Assembly: GCA_012295275.1 (NCBI GenBank)
Contig: CM022666.1
Location: 4,938,867 to 5,002,866 of the forward strand
DNA from: Chrysomallon squamiferum
Lineage: Eukaryota > Mollusca > Gastropoda > Neomphalida > Peltospiridae
Reading direction: 5' to 3'
Length of the DNA: 64,000 bases
Below the pieces are notes generated by a model. It saw only the letters and a list, made by a program, of their open reading frames with translations, did not search any database and was not told the origin of the DNA. Numbering within the stretch: position 1 is the stretch's first letter; each line of letters starts with the position of its first letter. This document shows, one piece after another, positions 10,838-22,540 of this stretch. The position numbers were made by a program, and so were the translations under genes.

Positions 10838-11322
10838 ATCCCGGACGAGAGCCCCAACTTTTATGTTCCTGTCACGTGGCTCACATCTTTAAACACCTTG
10901 TATGTTTTATTATGACTCAGTCTAGGGTAACAATGTGTTTTACTGGCCACCTAACAAAGAATATAAATACTAAATTGACAGCAATCTATATAAATCAATA
11001 AGTCTATCTACTTACTAGAGAAATAAACACAACAGTAGTTAAGGTTCACGTTAATTATTTAATTATGATATACAGGTGACTTGATAATAATACATTAAAC
11101 AATCATAAAACATACGTTTAAGTAATTTTGATTAATGATACGAGAAAGGTCATACGGGGAAAGAAGACAAAATATTGGTTTCCCCGCCTGACTGATATTT
11201 CGTCTTGACCGTTTCCTTCGCTTACGTCTCTCTTTATTACCTTTGAACCTGGAACGTTGAATAAAATTAACGTGGTAATCAGAGCAAGCACGTCTACGAC
11301 AGGCAGGCTTTCTGACACGTCA
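10838..11322 (-). mobile_element. LTR plus primer-binding site, inner left copy
   Basis: LTR-like segment of 466 bp (complement 11,322-10,857) starting TGACGTGTCAG, followed by TGGGGCTCTCGTCCGGGAT at 10,856-10,838. The latter resembles a primer-binding site for tRNA-Pro (differs by C to AG). The element is in sense orientation towards the TNF gene. An equal-sized copy sits at 12,543-13,004, and mates are at 34,593-35,059 and 36,913-37,379. Confidence 0.6.
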
Positions 11323-12059
11323 ACAGTAGTTTTAAAAACGCCATGGAGTTAAAAACTTAGCGGAAACAATAAAAGGAGCGGATGTGATTGTAGTAATAAT
11401 TAAAGTTACGCAATTTCAATTCCATAGCTTAAATATAAAAGAGCGGATGTCATTTGAAGTGACAATTAAAGTTACGCATTCTGAATTCATCGCTTAAAAA
11501 TAAAAGGAGCGGAGCTCTGATTGAAATAACAAATTTGAATTCCGTGACTTTCTTAACCGCGATATTCAGTTTTTTCAAATTGGTGTAATATCACATAATA
11601 TTATACAAATGAAATAGTGAAATTGTAAGTGAAATTATAATTTTATATAAATATATATATAACCTATGAAATAAGTAAAACATTTTACATACCTAAATGA
11701 TGAAAAAAATTAACTTGCTAATCAGAAGAACCTGTTGTGAGGCACGCTTTCTGGCAGGCGTCGTTGATTTTTATACTTGAAAAGATCGTATTGTATTCTC
11801 TACCTGCTCACGCATTCATTTTTGACTGGCTAAGAGGAAGTGTCGTCTTCTTTATTTGAATTTATTGGTTAATGGTTTTTTTCTTCTTATGTATTTAATT
11901 ATTTGCTATATATTTTGTAGATAACGTAATAAAATGAGCAAAGCTATTAAATGTATAGTTTTTGCATATTGTTCGTAAATAAATTACATATTATAGCTGA
12001 TATTGCTTTTGTCGTTATTCTTAAATAAAGAGTACAGCGTAACTTCTATTCCTGTGTCA

Positions 12060-12170
12060 ATCTAAACCATAAACAACAAAAGGAAAACATGTAGTCTGTG
12101 TATCACACAGTGGAAAGTTCCAGCCCGGATTTGTCATCTTACACGTAATCGGAATAAATAAGTGTAGTCA
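12060..12170. repeat. Interspersed repeat carrying the GWNFPLCDTQT frame (first left copy)
   Basis: Minus-strand frame related to MTNPGWNFPLCDTQTTC. Other copies are at 14,330-14,500, 21,215-21,450, 33,010-33,245 and 36,020-36,260. All five keep an open frame for about 45-50 codons before an Asn-rich microsatellite-like tail. The family is unknown. Confidence 0.5.
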
Positions 12171-12278
12171 TCCATGTGTGTTTCTGTGTTTTTCTTTGTC
12201 TGTCTGTGTTTGTGTCTATGTATAGAATAAATGTGTATGTTTATATTTGTGTTTGTGTATGTGTCTCTGTTAACGTAA

Positions 12279-12315
12279 CACTTTAATCGGCTTTTGTATG
12301 ACTTTCACTCTGTTT
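12279..12315 (-). pseudogene. TNF 37-nt linker exon fossil (left)
   Basis: Matches exon 2 of the TNF genes after CATTCTTTTTAG-like sequence, but the donor GT after AAAGTG is altered. The mate is at 35,865-35,901. Confidence 0.5.
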
Positions 12316-12523
12316 CTAAAAAGAATTTTGATAACGACTTATAATAATTTCTCAGTTTTGACTTATTTATTTTAATATCGTTATTATTTTGTTGTGTTGT
12401 GTTTTCTCAAGTGGATATAAATATAAATTAGCTGTCATTAAACTGAGAAAATACTCAGTACATCTAAAGAAACAATTCCATAAGAATTTTAGAAAACGAA
12501 CCCCAAATTTAATTATTTGAAAA

Positions 12524-13004
12524 ATCCCGGACGAGAGCCCCAACTTTTATGTTGCTGTAACGGGGCTCACATCTTTAAACACCTTGTATGTTTTATTATG
12601 ACTCAGTCTAGGGTAACAATGTGTTTTACTGGCCACCTGACAAAGAATATAAACGCTAAATTGAGAGCAATCTATATAAATGAATAAGTCTATCTATCCA
12701 CTAGAGAAATAAACAGAACACCAGTTAAGGTTCACGTTTATTATTTAATTATGATATACAGGTGACTTGGTAATAGTACATTATACAATCATAAAACAGA
12801 AGTTTAAGTAATTCTGATTAATGATACGAGAAAGGTCATACAGGGAAAGAAGACAAAATATTGGTTTCCCCGCCTGACTGATATTTCGTCTTGACTGCTT
12901 ACGTTTCTCTTTAATTACCTTTGAACCTGGAACCTTGAATAAAATTAACGTGGTAATCAGAACAAGCAAGCACGTCTACGACAGGCACGCTTTCTGACAC
13001 GTCA
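12524..13004 (-). mobile_element. LTR plus primer-binding site, outer left copy
   Basis: LTR-like 462 bp (complement 13,004-12,543) and the same tRNA-Pro-like primer-binding site at 12,542-12,524. The gag part that should follow is deleted and replaced by a TNF linker-exon fossil, unlike the mate at 35.06-35.64 kb. Confidence 0.55.
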
Positions 13005-13059
13005 GCAGTACTTTAATTACCGAACGAACGTACGAAAAAAAATCAACGTGCTAATCAGA

Positions 13060-13400
13060 GCTAGCTATTGTGAAGCACGTCTGCGACGGGCACGCTTTCT
13101 GACAAGTCAGCGGGCGCGTCCGTCGCAGAAAAGAGTTTTGGGTAGGGAAAAGAATGGGTTCTCGCCACGATTGCAGGACACAAGGGAGTGTCCAGCATAT
13201 CGGATCGTAACGAGTCGGTACCGATCTTTCGCAGCCGCAATTCGCCCCCCGTGATGTCCGGCACAATCTCTCAGCCATCACCGGGTCCGTGTTGTTTGCC
13301 GTCCTGGTTGTTCTGCTCTTGGCTGCTGTCGTTGTTTCTTTTTGGCTGCTTCCTTCTGGTCCACGTGGTCCAAACCTGTTTTTTTTTTTTTTTTTTTTTC
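13060..13400 (-). mobile_element. GC-rich retroelement-like block (left)
   Basis: The block has strikingly higher GC than its surroundings and is flanked by poly-T and poly-A tracts. On the minus strand it carries the open frame PDITGGELRLRKIGTD and onward, ending in a partial LTR start (TGACaaGTCAG-like). It is probably the 3' internal part of the LTR element abutting a partial LTR. No protease, RT or integrase motif is visible. The mate is 34,200-34,540. Confidence 0.45.
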
Positions 13401-13859
13401 CAATGGTCTTTTTATTGTTTTAAACGATCTGCATTACAAAAATGCAGCTCTTTTTATAACAACGCCATGGAGTTGAAAAATTAGCGGAAACAATAAAAGG
13501 AGCGGATGTGATTGTAGTAATAATTAAAGTTACGCAATCTGAATTCATCGCTTAAAAAAAAAAAAAAAAAAAAAAAGAGGAGCTCTGATTGAAATAACAA
13601 ATTTGAATTCCATGACTTTCTTAACCGCGATATTCATTTTTTTCAAGTTGGTGTAATATCACATAATATTATACAAATGAAATAGTGAAATTGTTAGTGA
13701 AATTATAATTTTATATAAATATATATAATCTATGAAATAAGTGAAATTATAATTTTGTATAAATATATATAATCTATGAAATAAGTGAAATGTTTGTTTT
13801 ATATAAATATATATAACCTATGATATAAGTGAAACATTTTACATACCTAAATGATGAAA

Positions 13860-14110
13860 TCAAGCACTTCAACGCCAAGTACGCTCTCTCTGCCGTGAAG
13901 TGGAAAACAAAATAACGTGCTAATCAGAGTAAGCTGTTGTGAAGCACGTCTAAGACGGGCACGCTATCTGACAGGTCTCTGACTGAATGAACGAATGAAA
14001 AAAAATTAACTTGCTAATCAGAGTAAGCTGTTGTGAAGCACGTCTAAGACGAGCACGCTTTCTGTCAAGTCTCGTATTCATTTTTGATTTTGATTGGCTA
14101 AGAGGAAGTG
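13860..14110. repeat. ~105-bp direct repeats related to the LTR 5' end (left)
   Basis: Two copies of a unit with the words GTGAAGCACGTCTAAGAC and GCACGCTTTCTG. More copies lie at 11,740, 12,960, 13,070, and on the right at 33,480, 33,585, 34,492, 34,593, 36,485 and 36,913. Confidence 0.6.
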
Positions 14111-14329
14111 TCGTCTGCTTTCTTTGAATTTATTGGTTAATTTGTTTTCCCTTCTGTCGTATTTAATTATTTGCTGTATATTTCGTAGTCAACGTAATAA
14201 AATGAACAAACCTATTAAATGTATAGTTTATGCGTAGTGTTCGTAAATAAATTACATATAACAGTTGTTATTGCTATAATAGTAATAGTTGTTGTTGTTG
14301 TGTATGTTATTATTATTACGACTGCTTTT

Positions 14330-14610
14330 GTCGTTACTGTTAAATAAAGAGTACAGCGTAACTTCTATTCCTGTGTCAGCTAAGCCACAAACAACAAAAG
14401 GAGAACATGTAGTCTGTGTATCACACAGTGGAAAGTTCCAGCCCGGATTTGTCATCTTACACGTAATCGGAATAAATAACTGTAGTGATCCATTTATTAT
14501 TACAGAGCCAGGAATATAAAATGTCTAAAAAATATCTCCCAGTGACAGAAGAATCTTCTGTTTGTAAATGTCACTTGTATCATGACTGTTGATTCGGTCT
14601 GCCGAATAAA
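14330..14610 (-). repeat. Interspersed repeat with two conserved open frames (second left copy)
   Basis: On the minus strand, after an acceptor-like TTCGGCAG, it encodes TESTVMIQVTFTNRRFFCH and ends HFIFLAL-stop. Then follows the MTNPGWNFPLCDTQT frame. Copies of the first frame at 14,990-15,080 (minus) and 32,895-33,000 (plus) are also stop-free to the same terminus; a partial copy is at 32,395-32,460. It may be a fossil exon or a transposon end; I do not recognise it. Confidence 0.4.
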
Positions 14611-14900
14611 AAAATAAGAAAATAAATAAATAAATGAGCGAAATAAAGTAAAATTAAATAAAAACAAAAATAAAAATAAAAATAAAATAAAAATAAAATA
14701 AAAACACAAAATGATAAAAGTAAAGTAAAATAAATAAATACAGAAAGATATATTAATATAAATTAATTAATTAAAACAATAAAATTAATGAAATCAAATT
14801 ATAGTAAGATAAAATAAAATAAATAAAGATAGAGTAAAATAAAAATAAAGAAACAAACAAACCATAAATAAATAAATAAATAATTAAAAAGAAGAAAAGA
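14610..14900. repeat. AAATA-rich low-complexity tract (left)
   Basis: Repeated AAATAAA words with no coding signal. The mirror is the TTTAT-rich tract at 32,465-32,890. Confidence 0.8.
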
Positions 14901-15296
14901 AAAGGGAAACGATATATTCTGTGTGTCACATGGTGGACATTTATACATAATCGGGATAAATATCTGTAGTTTTCCATTTATTACTACAGGGCCAGGAATA
15001 TGAAATGTCTCAGAAATATCTGCCTGTGACAGAAGAATCTTCCACTTGTAAACGTTACTTGTATCATGACTGTTGATTCAGTGGCTGGAAAAAAAGTCAC
15101 AATTTTTATATAACAAAATGTATAAATTTATAGAGTATTGAATGTGGCTTCATAGTCTACATGGAGTAATTGTTAAGCTTACTGATTAGGTCAGTTAGGT
15201 TAGATTAAAGAAAGAGTCTTCATAGTGTGCAGGGGTGATGCTTGGGTCCAGGTTACTGATTAGGATACATTTAAACTAAGAGCTTCCTATTGTAAA

Positions 15297-15499
15297 TAAT
15301 TTATAAAATGTTCCATGTTAAAATGTGTTTTACTATATATTGTCCAGCTTACTCTAGTATGAGAAGTATGTTTAATATGAAAGTTATTCATAGCAATAAG
15401 GGTGATATCAAAATCTGTTATGAAGGGTTCGTGTATGCTGCGTCAGAATTTGTTCGTGATATCGGGTGGAATATCAACATTAAAAACCATCAACACTAA
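15297..15499 (-). pseudogene. Module A exon copy with a stop (left)
   Basis: On the minus strand it reads like copies at 31.9, 57.9 and 63.4 kb (DIT-K-F-C-RSIHEPFITDFDITLIAMNNF and onward). Here the Cys codon after KF is TGA, so the frame is broken. The opposite strand is also open for 63 codons but looks like a shadow. Confidence 0.5.
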
Positions 15500-16084
15500 A
15501 ATAAAAATAAACATTAACAAAATACTCTGACAAAATGTGTTTAATCTATCTTTCATTACTAATATATTTCATAATAAAAAATTGTGATTTTTTTTTCCTG
15601 TGAATTTGTTTCGGGAATAATTACCACCTCGGAGTGCTAGGTGTTACTGACTCTTGTTGTTTATCAGAAAGATCTGGCCACACACGTCAAGCTGCAAAGT
15701 CGGGAACACGTTGAGAAATAACGTCAGTCCTTTTTCGAGATCCGAGATATTTTTATGTTTTGTTTTGTGAGGGAAGAACTGTGGAACAATTCCAGGGTAA
15801 CGGTCGCTGTCCACTGAACACACTGTGTAACTAAATATGTATATGTTTGCTCTTCTGTATTAATCCTTACGTGATTGTTGCGACCGATTACAATTATTCT
15901 ATCCATCTATATGATTATTTACTGCTATATTGAATACAGTTTTAAAGGTGTTTTGTGTCTGTTGTGTTCTGGTGTACAATAAAGGGTGTATACATAGATA
16001 TGCTTTCTTATTAGATTATACAACTGTTCATACTTTTGTTTAATAGATATTACCAGTGAAGCGATTTTTTTGTATGTTTGTCAG

Positions 16085-16205
16085 GCTTTGAATACTTACA
16101 GATGATTGTATCATATTATTCTTTACTACGAAGATACAAAGAAAATTTTGTTGCTTCCTGCATTTGAGCTGTTCACTACCTGAAAATCTGTGACACTGTA
16201 TATAA
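16085..16205 (+). pseudogene. TNF-domain second-half exon fragment with stop (left inner)
   Basis: Plus-strand relative of 5,590-5,716. In the part matching ASFIGGV it has TGA (CI-stop-AVHYLK). The mate is at about 31,478-31,595. Confidence 0.55.
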
Positions 16206-16507
16206 AAAAACATACATTACGTATATTTTACAAATATATAAAATTGTTAAATTAAATAAAAATGTTTATTATTATCTCAGCTCTGTTCTGTTGAAGTTGA
16301 GCAGCTTAGATTCGCCACCTTACGCTTAAAACCATTATAATAACCGCTATTATAACTGATATTAATTAATTAATTAATATTATTATTATTATTTATTTAT
16401 TTATTTATTTATTCGTTTATTTATTATTGTTGTTGTTGTTGTTGATAGTTAGTTATTTTGGTCCATATAAATAGAGATTATACATTTTTTTCAATCAAAT
16501 TTGTTAA

Positions 16508-16510
<3 letters not shown>

Positions 16511-16590
<80 letters not shown>
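16511..16590. repeat. (CA)40 microsatellite
   Basis: Perfect CA dinucleotides over 80 bp. The right-arm mirror is a (GT) tract at 31,057-31,123. Confidence 0.97.
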
Positions 16591-16592
<2 letters not shown>

Positions 16593-16999
16593 TCCATACC
16601 CAGACACTCACACATACATATTATTTAAAATATGTTTGATACTCTAATAGGATTCTTTGAATAGTTGCCAGAGTTTTTAAATACAACATATTATCACTAT
16701 GTTAAGCTTTGTTTTTTCCTCCCAAGATGATTTCCGAGAAGTAATAAATACTCATTTTATTCCTCAACTGGGCTATAAATAGATGTTACGTCTGCCGAAT
16801 TACTAATGGAAGGATTCACAAAGTTTGAATACATTATTATTATTAAATAAATTTGTTGTTGTTGTTATTACTGTTGTTGAAAATGAAAATGAACACGTTT
16901 TTTAAATTTCTTTTTTATGTATAGCTAGGTGGGTTCATTTGCAAGGCAATAGCTTTTATTTTATAAAACGAAAAATAAAGAAAACATTAAATTCAGTTT

Positions 17000-17220
17000 A
17001 AAACACAAACAATTGTTTAGTTAAATAAATGAATAAATAAATAAATAAATTAATAAATAAAGTAAAATACCTAAAATAAATAAAAAGTGATAAAAATAAA
17101 ATGAAATAAATAAATTAATTAACAGAAAAATAATAAAATGAAATGAAATCAAATAAATACAGTAAAATAAACAAATAAACAAATAAACAAATAATTAAAT
17201 AAATAAATAAAGTTTATAGT
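17000..17220. repeat. AAAT-rich low-complexity tract
   Basis: Reiterated AAATA/AATAAA words. Reversed relatives are at 25,930-26,160, 30,615-30,760 and 56,290-56,450. No gene seen. Confidence 0.8.
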
Positions 17221-17299
17221 AGATGTTCGCTCAATTCATCGATAAACTTATTCACCTTTTACGCTCAATTCCTCGATAAAATACAAATATATAATTAAA

Positions 17300-17870
17300 A
17301 AATACCCCGCTTTAACGATCTTTTCTTTTTTACAAATTATATAAATAAAAATGTACTAGTTAGTTGCTCGAAATAAATTGTACAAACGGGTACAATGTAT
17401 GTGTTTAAGTCCGTTTTTCGTTCAGTCACGCGCTAAAGCTTCTCTCAGCTGTGTTGATCAGTTGACACGCAGACGTCACACGTGCATGTGGTGTTCAGAT
17501 TCTCTCTTCTCTTCTGCTTCCATTTAAACTTAACACTTTTATAATTTACTTTTCCAATATGTCAAAACCAATTTGTGCTTGTGCCTGTGTTAATTTTCCA
17601 CTTTTCTCAGCTTTTCTGTGACTTTCACTCAGTTTCTAAAAAGAATGTTAATAACCAATTTATCGAATTTACCTATTTCTATATAAAACTTAGTTTTTTC
17701 TTTGGTTGTTGTTGCATTTAATGTATTTATAAAACAGATGAGTATCGAGTTTAGTATTTCATTTTCCTTTAGATACAGTCTGTGTCAAACAGGATAAAAA
17801 TGTTTTTAATACCAAAATAAAGACACACATATAAATAACATTATTTCAAAAAATAAAGTAAAATCATAAA
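17300..17870. repeat. Proximal direct repeat flanking the left-arm-only segment
   Basis: Contains a pogo-like fragment (CCCGCTTTAACGATC, then CCAATATGTCAAAACCAA), a TNF linker-exon fossil at about 17,601-17,637 on the minus strand whose donor is lost, and the block ATTTCATTTTCCTTTAGATA. The same blocks recur in the same orientation at about 21,910-22,860. Confidence 0.65.
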
Positions 17871-17875
17871 TAACA

Positions 17876-17906
17876 CACACACACGCACACACACACACAC
17901 ACACAT

Positions 17907-17951
<45 letters not shown>

Positions 17952-17972
17952 AACACACAAACACACACACAC
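17876..17972. repeat. (CA)n microsatellite, interrupted
   Basis: About 97 bp of CA with a few AA interruptions. Paralogous sites hold CT+GT (29.81 and 61.27 kb) or GT (50.50 and 55.45 kb). Confidence 0.95.
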
Positions 17973-19112
17973 AGAGAAAAGCGCACAACAGATACTACAC
18001 AAACAACAGAATATTTTTTCAAACAATTAAAATAAGACTAGTGGAAAATAATGACATATCTTTCAGAAATATATATTGCCTTTTACTTCCATTTCGTTAA
18101 CGAAATGATGTTTATATTATTTGTTAGAGACAGCTGCACTTTAGAGCACCAAAAAGGGATGTTAGAAAGCAAGGCTGCTTTGGTCTGGAGGTTTGAAGAA
18201 AAAACAACGAAGTTGTAATAATTGGTTTTCAGTTGACAGGACGGACTAAATTCCTCGTCGACCCTTGGATTACAGTGTTACTTCTGTTCACGATTTCGAC
18301 AAGTCATACTAACCGATATATAATAGTACTATCACCTGCCTGGAGTTCTAGTCAAAGTTGAGGTTTGTGTACAACAATGAGGGAACTATTATCTGATGTA
18401 AACTTAGCTTTCAGGAATCCATGCGCATGCGTATTAACAAGCACGCGAAATTGGGTGTTATGTTTTTGGTATTGTGGTCTAGAACAGACACTGACATGCG
18501 CAGTTTAGTCAATGACGTGGCAAAGTGGAAGTGTACTGATAAAAAATGTTAATATGTAAAGTTATTCAACTTACTGGGTAAAAAACAAATTAAGTTAGGT
18601 AAACGTGAATTTTTGAACATCTACAAAGTCATTTTATACACACGTGTATACTATTATGTATATTTAGTTAATATTCGCACTTAACTATTGCATGACCTTA
18701 TTCAGAGCAGTGTTCAGATGGAGAAAAACCCAACAACAAACAAACACAAAAACAAAATAAAATAACAAATAAAAAAACAATACAAGCAAGTCACACACAC
18801 ACACACACACATACACACACTAATCTATTTTAAGAATATTGCTTTGTTCAGTTTCCCGTGTGTTGTTTTTATGATAGAAACTAGACTACATCAAGTACAT
18901 GTGATGTACGTGCATGAACAGAAATAAAGAAAAAAAAACGTAACAACTGACTATTAACTAGTCACTATTCAACAGTCTAAACCTAAACAAAGTATAAAGA
19001 ATTTAATGTAGAATATCTACATTATCTATGATTACTCTCTGACAGAAAAAATATTTTTATTTTTCGTCATTTCTTTTTAAAATGTTTCAGTTGTTCAACG
19101 TGCTTATCTGGA

Positions 19113-19328
19113 CTAGAGATAACAGTGATCACGTGATTCAAGCAGATTGTAAAATAAGATATCGGTGCAATCAAACGTTAGGTACACATTTCCCAGCCTG
19201 AAATCAGTGTATATCTTGAACACGTGGGCCGGGTATTTTGTATGACCGTTTATAAACACTGCTCGGGTAGAATTACTTTTAAAGATAATGTACTGGGGAT
19301 TTTTAAAAGTTTTCCAGTCAGCTACCAT
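19113..19328 (-). other. Open frame of 71 codons, unrecognised, doubtful gene
   Basis: Begins MVADWKTFKNPQYIIFKSNS and ends LLESRDHCYL. Paralogous blocks at 52,697-52,935 and 59,930-60,130 (plus) are broken by stops soon after the start, and shorter relatives at 23.1, 28.7 and 49.5 kb have no long frame. The open frame may therefore be chance. Confidence 0.2.
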
Positions 19329-19572
19329 TGTTATTATTGTCGGGGTTTTTTAGACAGCAAAATCAAACATTGAAGGACGAGAGCATAACTATTAAAACTT
19401 AATCATGATACATGTGTGTGTGTGTGGATGTGCACGTATGTAGGCGTATCTATATAAGTATATGATATGTACATGGTTATATAACAGCAATATTTAACAT
19501 ACTGTCTTTAAAATATACAAATTATTCACACATATCAGAATGTAATTTTGTTAGGTTTAAATTAATTTCTTT

Positions 19573-19639
19573 TCATGTATCTTTCATTGTCTGATCCTCG
19601 CTGGTTTCAAAAAATATTCTTAGCCTGTCAAAACCAGAT
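19573..19639 (-). pseudogene. Exon D, full-length C-terminal exon copy
   Basis: After TTTTAACAG it encodes SGFDRLRIFFETSEDQTMKD plus T and stop. This is the undamaged form of exon D. Exon C is not found beside it, and exon B upstream is cut at about 19,953, so the gene copy is incomplete. Confidence 0.55.
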
Positions 19640-19886
19640 CTGTTAAAAGATGAAAAAGAGAGAGTAAAGAAACATGAATTAATTTCATGGGGTAAGATTA
19701 GTTCAAATATAATATGTGTATGTGTGTGCCTGTGTGTGTTTTTGTATGTGTGTGTGTGTGACTAATTTAACAAATCAATAATTTAACTCATAATGATAAC
19801 ACTAAAGTAACTATAATGATCAGAAACCAAATAAATAAATAAATGAATGAATAAATTAATACAAACAACAGCAACAACAACAACAT

Positions 19887-19912
19887 TAACAATAATAATA
19901 ATAATAATAATA

Positions 19913-19948
<36 letters not shown>

Positions 19949-19985
19949 TCAGCTTGAAAGTCTATGAATCCGTTCTGAAAATTAA
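19887..19985 (-). pseudogene. Exon B start truncated by an AAT microsatellite
   Basis: On the minus strand after TTTTCAG the sequence reads NGFIDFQAE and then runs into about 60 bp of AAT repeat. The rest of exon B is replaced or deleted. Confidence 0.55.
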
Positions 19986-20539
19986 AAAATTATATATTTT
20001 CAGATATATTGTATATTATACATCACAGTATGTCAGTTTCATAATATCATGCACATGGTATTTGCTAAGCTGGATCTTTAATATTACATCCTTTGATTTG
20101 TAAATTACACCCTTATTGAATTTTGAACAACAGTAACTACAACAACAACAACAACAACAACAACATATTTATTTATTTATAACAATACTTTTCTGAAAGT
20201 CGAGTTCCCGGAGAAAAAGAGAGTACTGATTATTAATTCTCGGAAAACGTTAACGTGACAAAAATAAGCCAACATCATAATTTAAATACGTTGTTATTTG
20301 AAATACTGGCAACTGTCCAAAGAATGTGTACAGTAAACATTATTTAACAAAATTAATTGAAAAAATATTATCTGTGTATAAAATAAATATGAAATAAATA
20401 TAATCTCCATATAAATAAAATATATACATTAATTAATTGAATAAATAGCAACAACAACAATACCAATAAATAAACAAATAAATTATTAATAATAATAATA
20501 ATAACAACAACAACAACAACAACAGTAGGATTCAAAGCT

Positions 20540-21060
20540 TGACAAACATCAAAGAAATCCACTTACAAGTAACATCTATTAAACAAAAGTGTGAACACAT
20601 GAATAATCTAATAAGAAAAAACTGTGGCAACAAAAATCCATTGTGTTCTGTATTCAGTGAGGAAACACGTCAAACTTCATCTAAAAAAGTAAAACTATAA
20701 GAAAATGCAACAACATTTACAAATCCTAACAATATTCTTACATAATACACGCATCACATATTTATATATATTTCTGGTCAATTTGTGAAACCAGTCTTTA
20801 CATGTAAATCCTGAAATATTCAGTTATTTCATGTTAAAATGTATTTGTGTGTGTGAAAGCGTACATGCATAAAACCAATAAAATTCATGTTTAATTACCA
20901 GTACTATTTTAAGAATCGTTGTCAAAGTGTTTTTTTAATAATACCCATTTCAACAAGAATGGTGAGCTACATTCTTTGATGTTTGGTCATTAGAATGCAG
21001 TCAGTTAGATTTTTGTCAAAACTGGCGAACTTGAGAAGTCTGAACATTCAGTAAAGGAAT
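20540..21060. other. No gene seen
   Basis: AT-rich sequence. It holds a scrap of the TNF-fragment exon flank (GCTTGACAAACATC near 20,537) and a block shared with 5,340-5,540 and 42,600-42,880 (the words AAACCAGT and CATGTAAATCCTGAAAT). Confidence 0.6.
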
Positions 21061-21214
21061 AAAGAATAATATAGATGGATAGAATGATTGTAATCGGTCA
21101 CAACAATCACGTAAGGATTAATACAGAAGAGCAAACATCTACATAACTAGATAGACAGTCCGTTCAGTGGACAGCGACCGTTACCCTGGATTTGTTCCAG
21201 GATGACTACATTAA

Positions 21215-21450
21215 TTTATTCCGATTATGTGTAAGATGACAAATCCTGGCTGTAAAATTCTACCACGTGATACTCAGACTGTATCATTTCCTTTTGTTGT
21301 TATTTTTTGTCGCTTACTTAACACAGGAATAGAAGTCAGCAATACTCTTTATTTAACAATAATGACAAAAGTAATCGTAATAATAATAACAACAACAACT
21401 ACTATTACTACTACTACTACTACTACTATTAAAAAAACACCAAAAATATA
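21215..21450 (+). repeat. Interspersed repeat carrying MTNPG-type frame, inverted copy
   Basis: Plus-strand relative of the 14.4-kb repeat, here in the opposite orientation within the left arm. It ends in an (ACT)n tract at about 21,400-21,428. Confidence 0.5.
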
Positions 21451-21902
21451 AACATAATAACTTGGCTAATTTTCTTCATAGTATGTTAAATGACTACACA
21501 TTAACTACGAAACCCACAGCAAATAAATAAATATAACAGAAAGAAAAAAAAAGAAATTCAAACAAAGCAGATGTCATCATAAGAATATGATACTTTCTGT
21601 TCAAAAGCCTATGTATAAAAGTCAATGACGCACGTTGCTTTTTTTTCTCTCACAGGTCAGTATGTAAATATTTTACTTATTTCATACGTTATATAAAATT
21701 ATAATTTCACTTATTTCATACGTTATATATATTTATATAAATCTCGCCTTGTCAGGTAAGTATAATGATAGCGATAGAAAATACGGCTTAGTCACATCTG
21801 GCAGAATTCCCAGTTCGTCGAAAGGCTAAATGCATGTCTTTACCTCAGTCATTATAATGAACTGCTCCAGATTATTTGGAAAGCGATTATTATTGTAGAA
21901 AT

Positions 21903-22540
21903 ACAGTAACATCTCGCTTAACGATATCCCGCTTTAACGATCTTTCTTCTTTACAAATTATATCAATAGAAATTTAATTTAATAGTTAATTGCTCGAAAT
22001 AAATGATACAAATGTATACACTGCATGTTTCGTTCGTTTTTCGTTCATTCACGAGCTTCTCTCAGATGTGTTGATCAGTTGACACGTCATACGTGCATCT
22101 GATATTCTGATTCTCTTTTCTCTTCTGCTTCGATTGAGACTTAAACTCGTTTGTAATTTACCCTTCCAATATGTCAAAACGAATAACAGTATATTGGCGA
22201 ATGCTGATGATAAAAAGAAACGGAAGACAATAACTTGAAACCAAACCCACAATGAGCGGCATATAATTATTCATTAATGTATTTGAATGAACTGATTTGT
22301 AAATGATTTACTGTTTACTTAATATCTATAATCTATTAAATCATTTATGTCTAAACTGCCGTTTTATTTCTCCTTATTTCACCAATTTTTATGTCAGATT
22401 TCATCAGCGAGAAAGTAACCACTGCGTTTAACCTTAATTCTATGTAAATTAGTCTCCCGCTTAACTATACCTCACTTACCTATCGGAAATTTCGAACCAA
22501 ATACATCTTCAATGTGAGATATTATTATAGTATCGATATC
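21903..22540 (+). mobile_element. Probable second pogo/Tigger-like element fragment
   Basis: Starts CAGTAACATCTCGCTTAACG, contains a CCAATATGTCAAAACGAAT start-like motif with a short basic frame, and ends with AGTCTCCCGCTTAACTATAC. These words are typical of pogo-like non-autonomous elements, but I see no clean inverted ends. Shorter relatives lie at 17,290-17,560, 30,350-30,540, 55,935-56,220, 61,880-62,030 and 62,205-62,330. Confidence 0.35.

Noticed and set aside
15308-15499. Antisense frame MFHVKMCFTIY of module A (four copies) as the coding strand
   Set aside because: The opposite strand has splice-like borders, a more protein-like composition and longer conserved frames; the choice is not certain.
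17806-18026. Cys-Val repeat frames (also at 50,458-50,718)
   Set aside because: Translations of CA/GT microsatellites.
22049-22252. 67-codon frame on the minus strand
   Set aside because: Antisense to a pogo-like transposon fragment; no motif.
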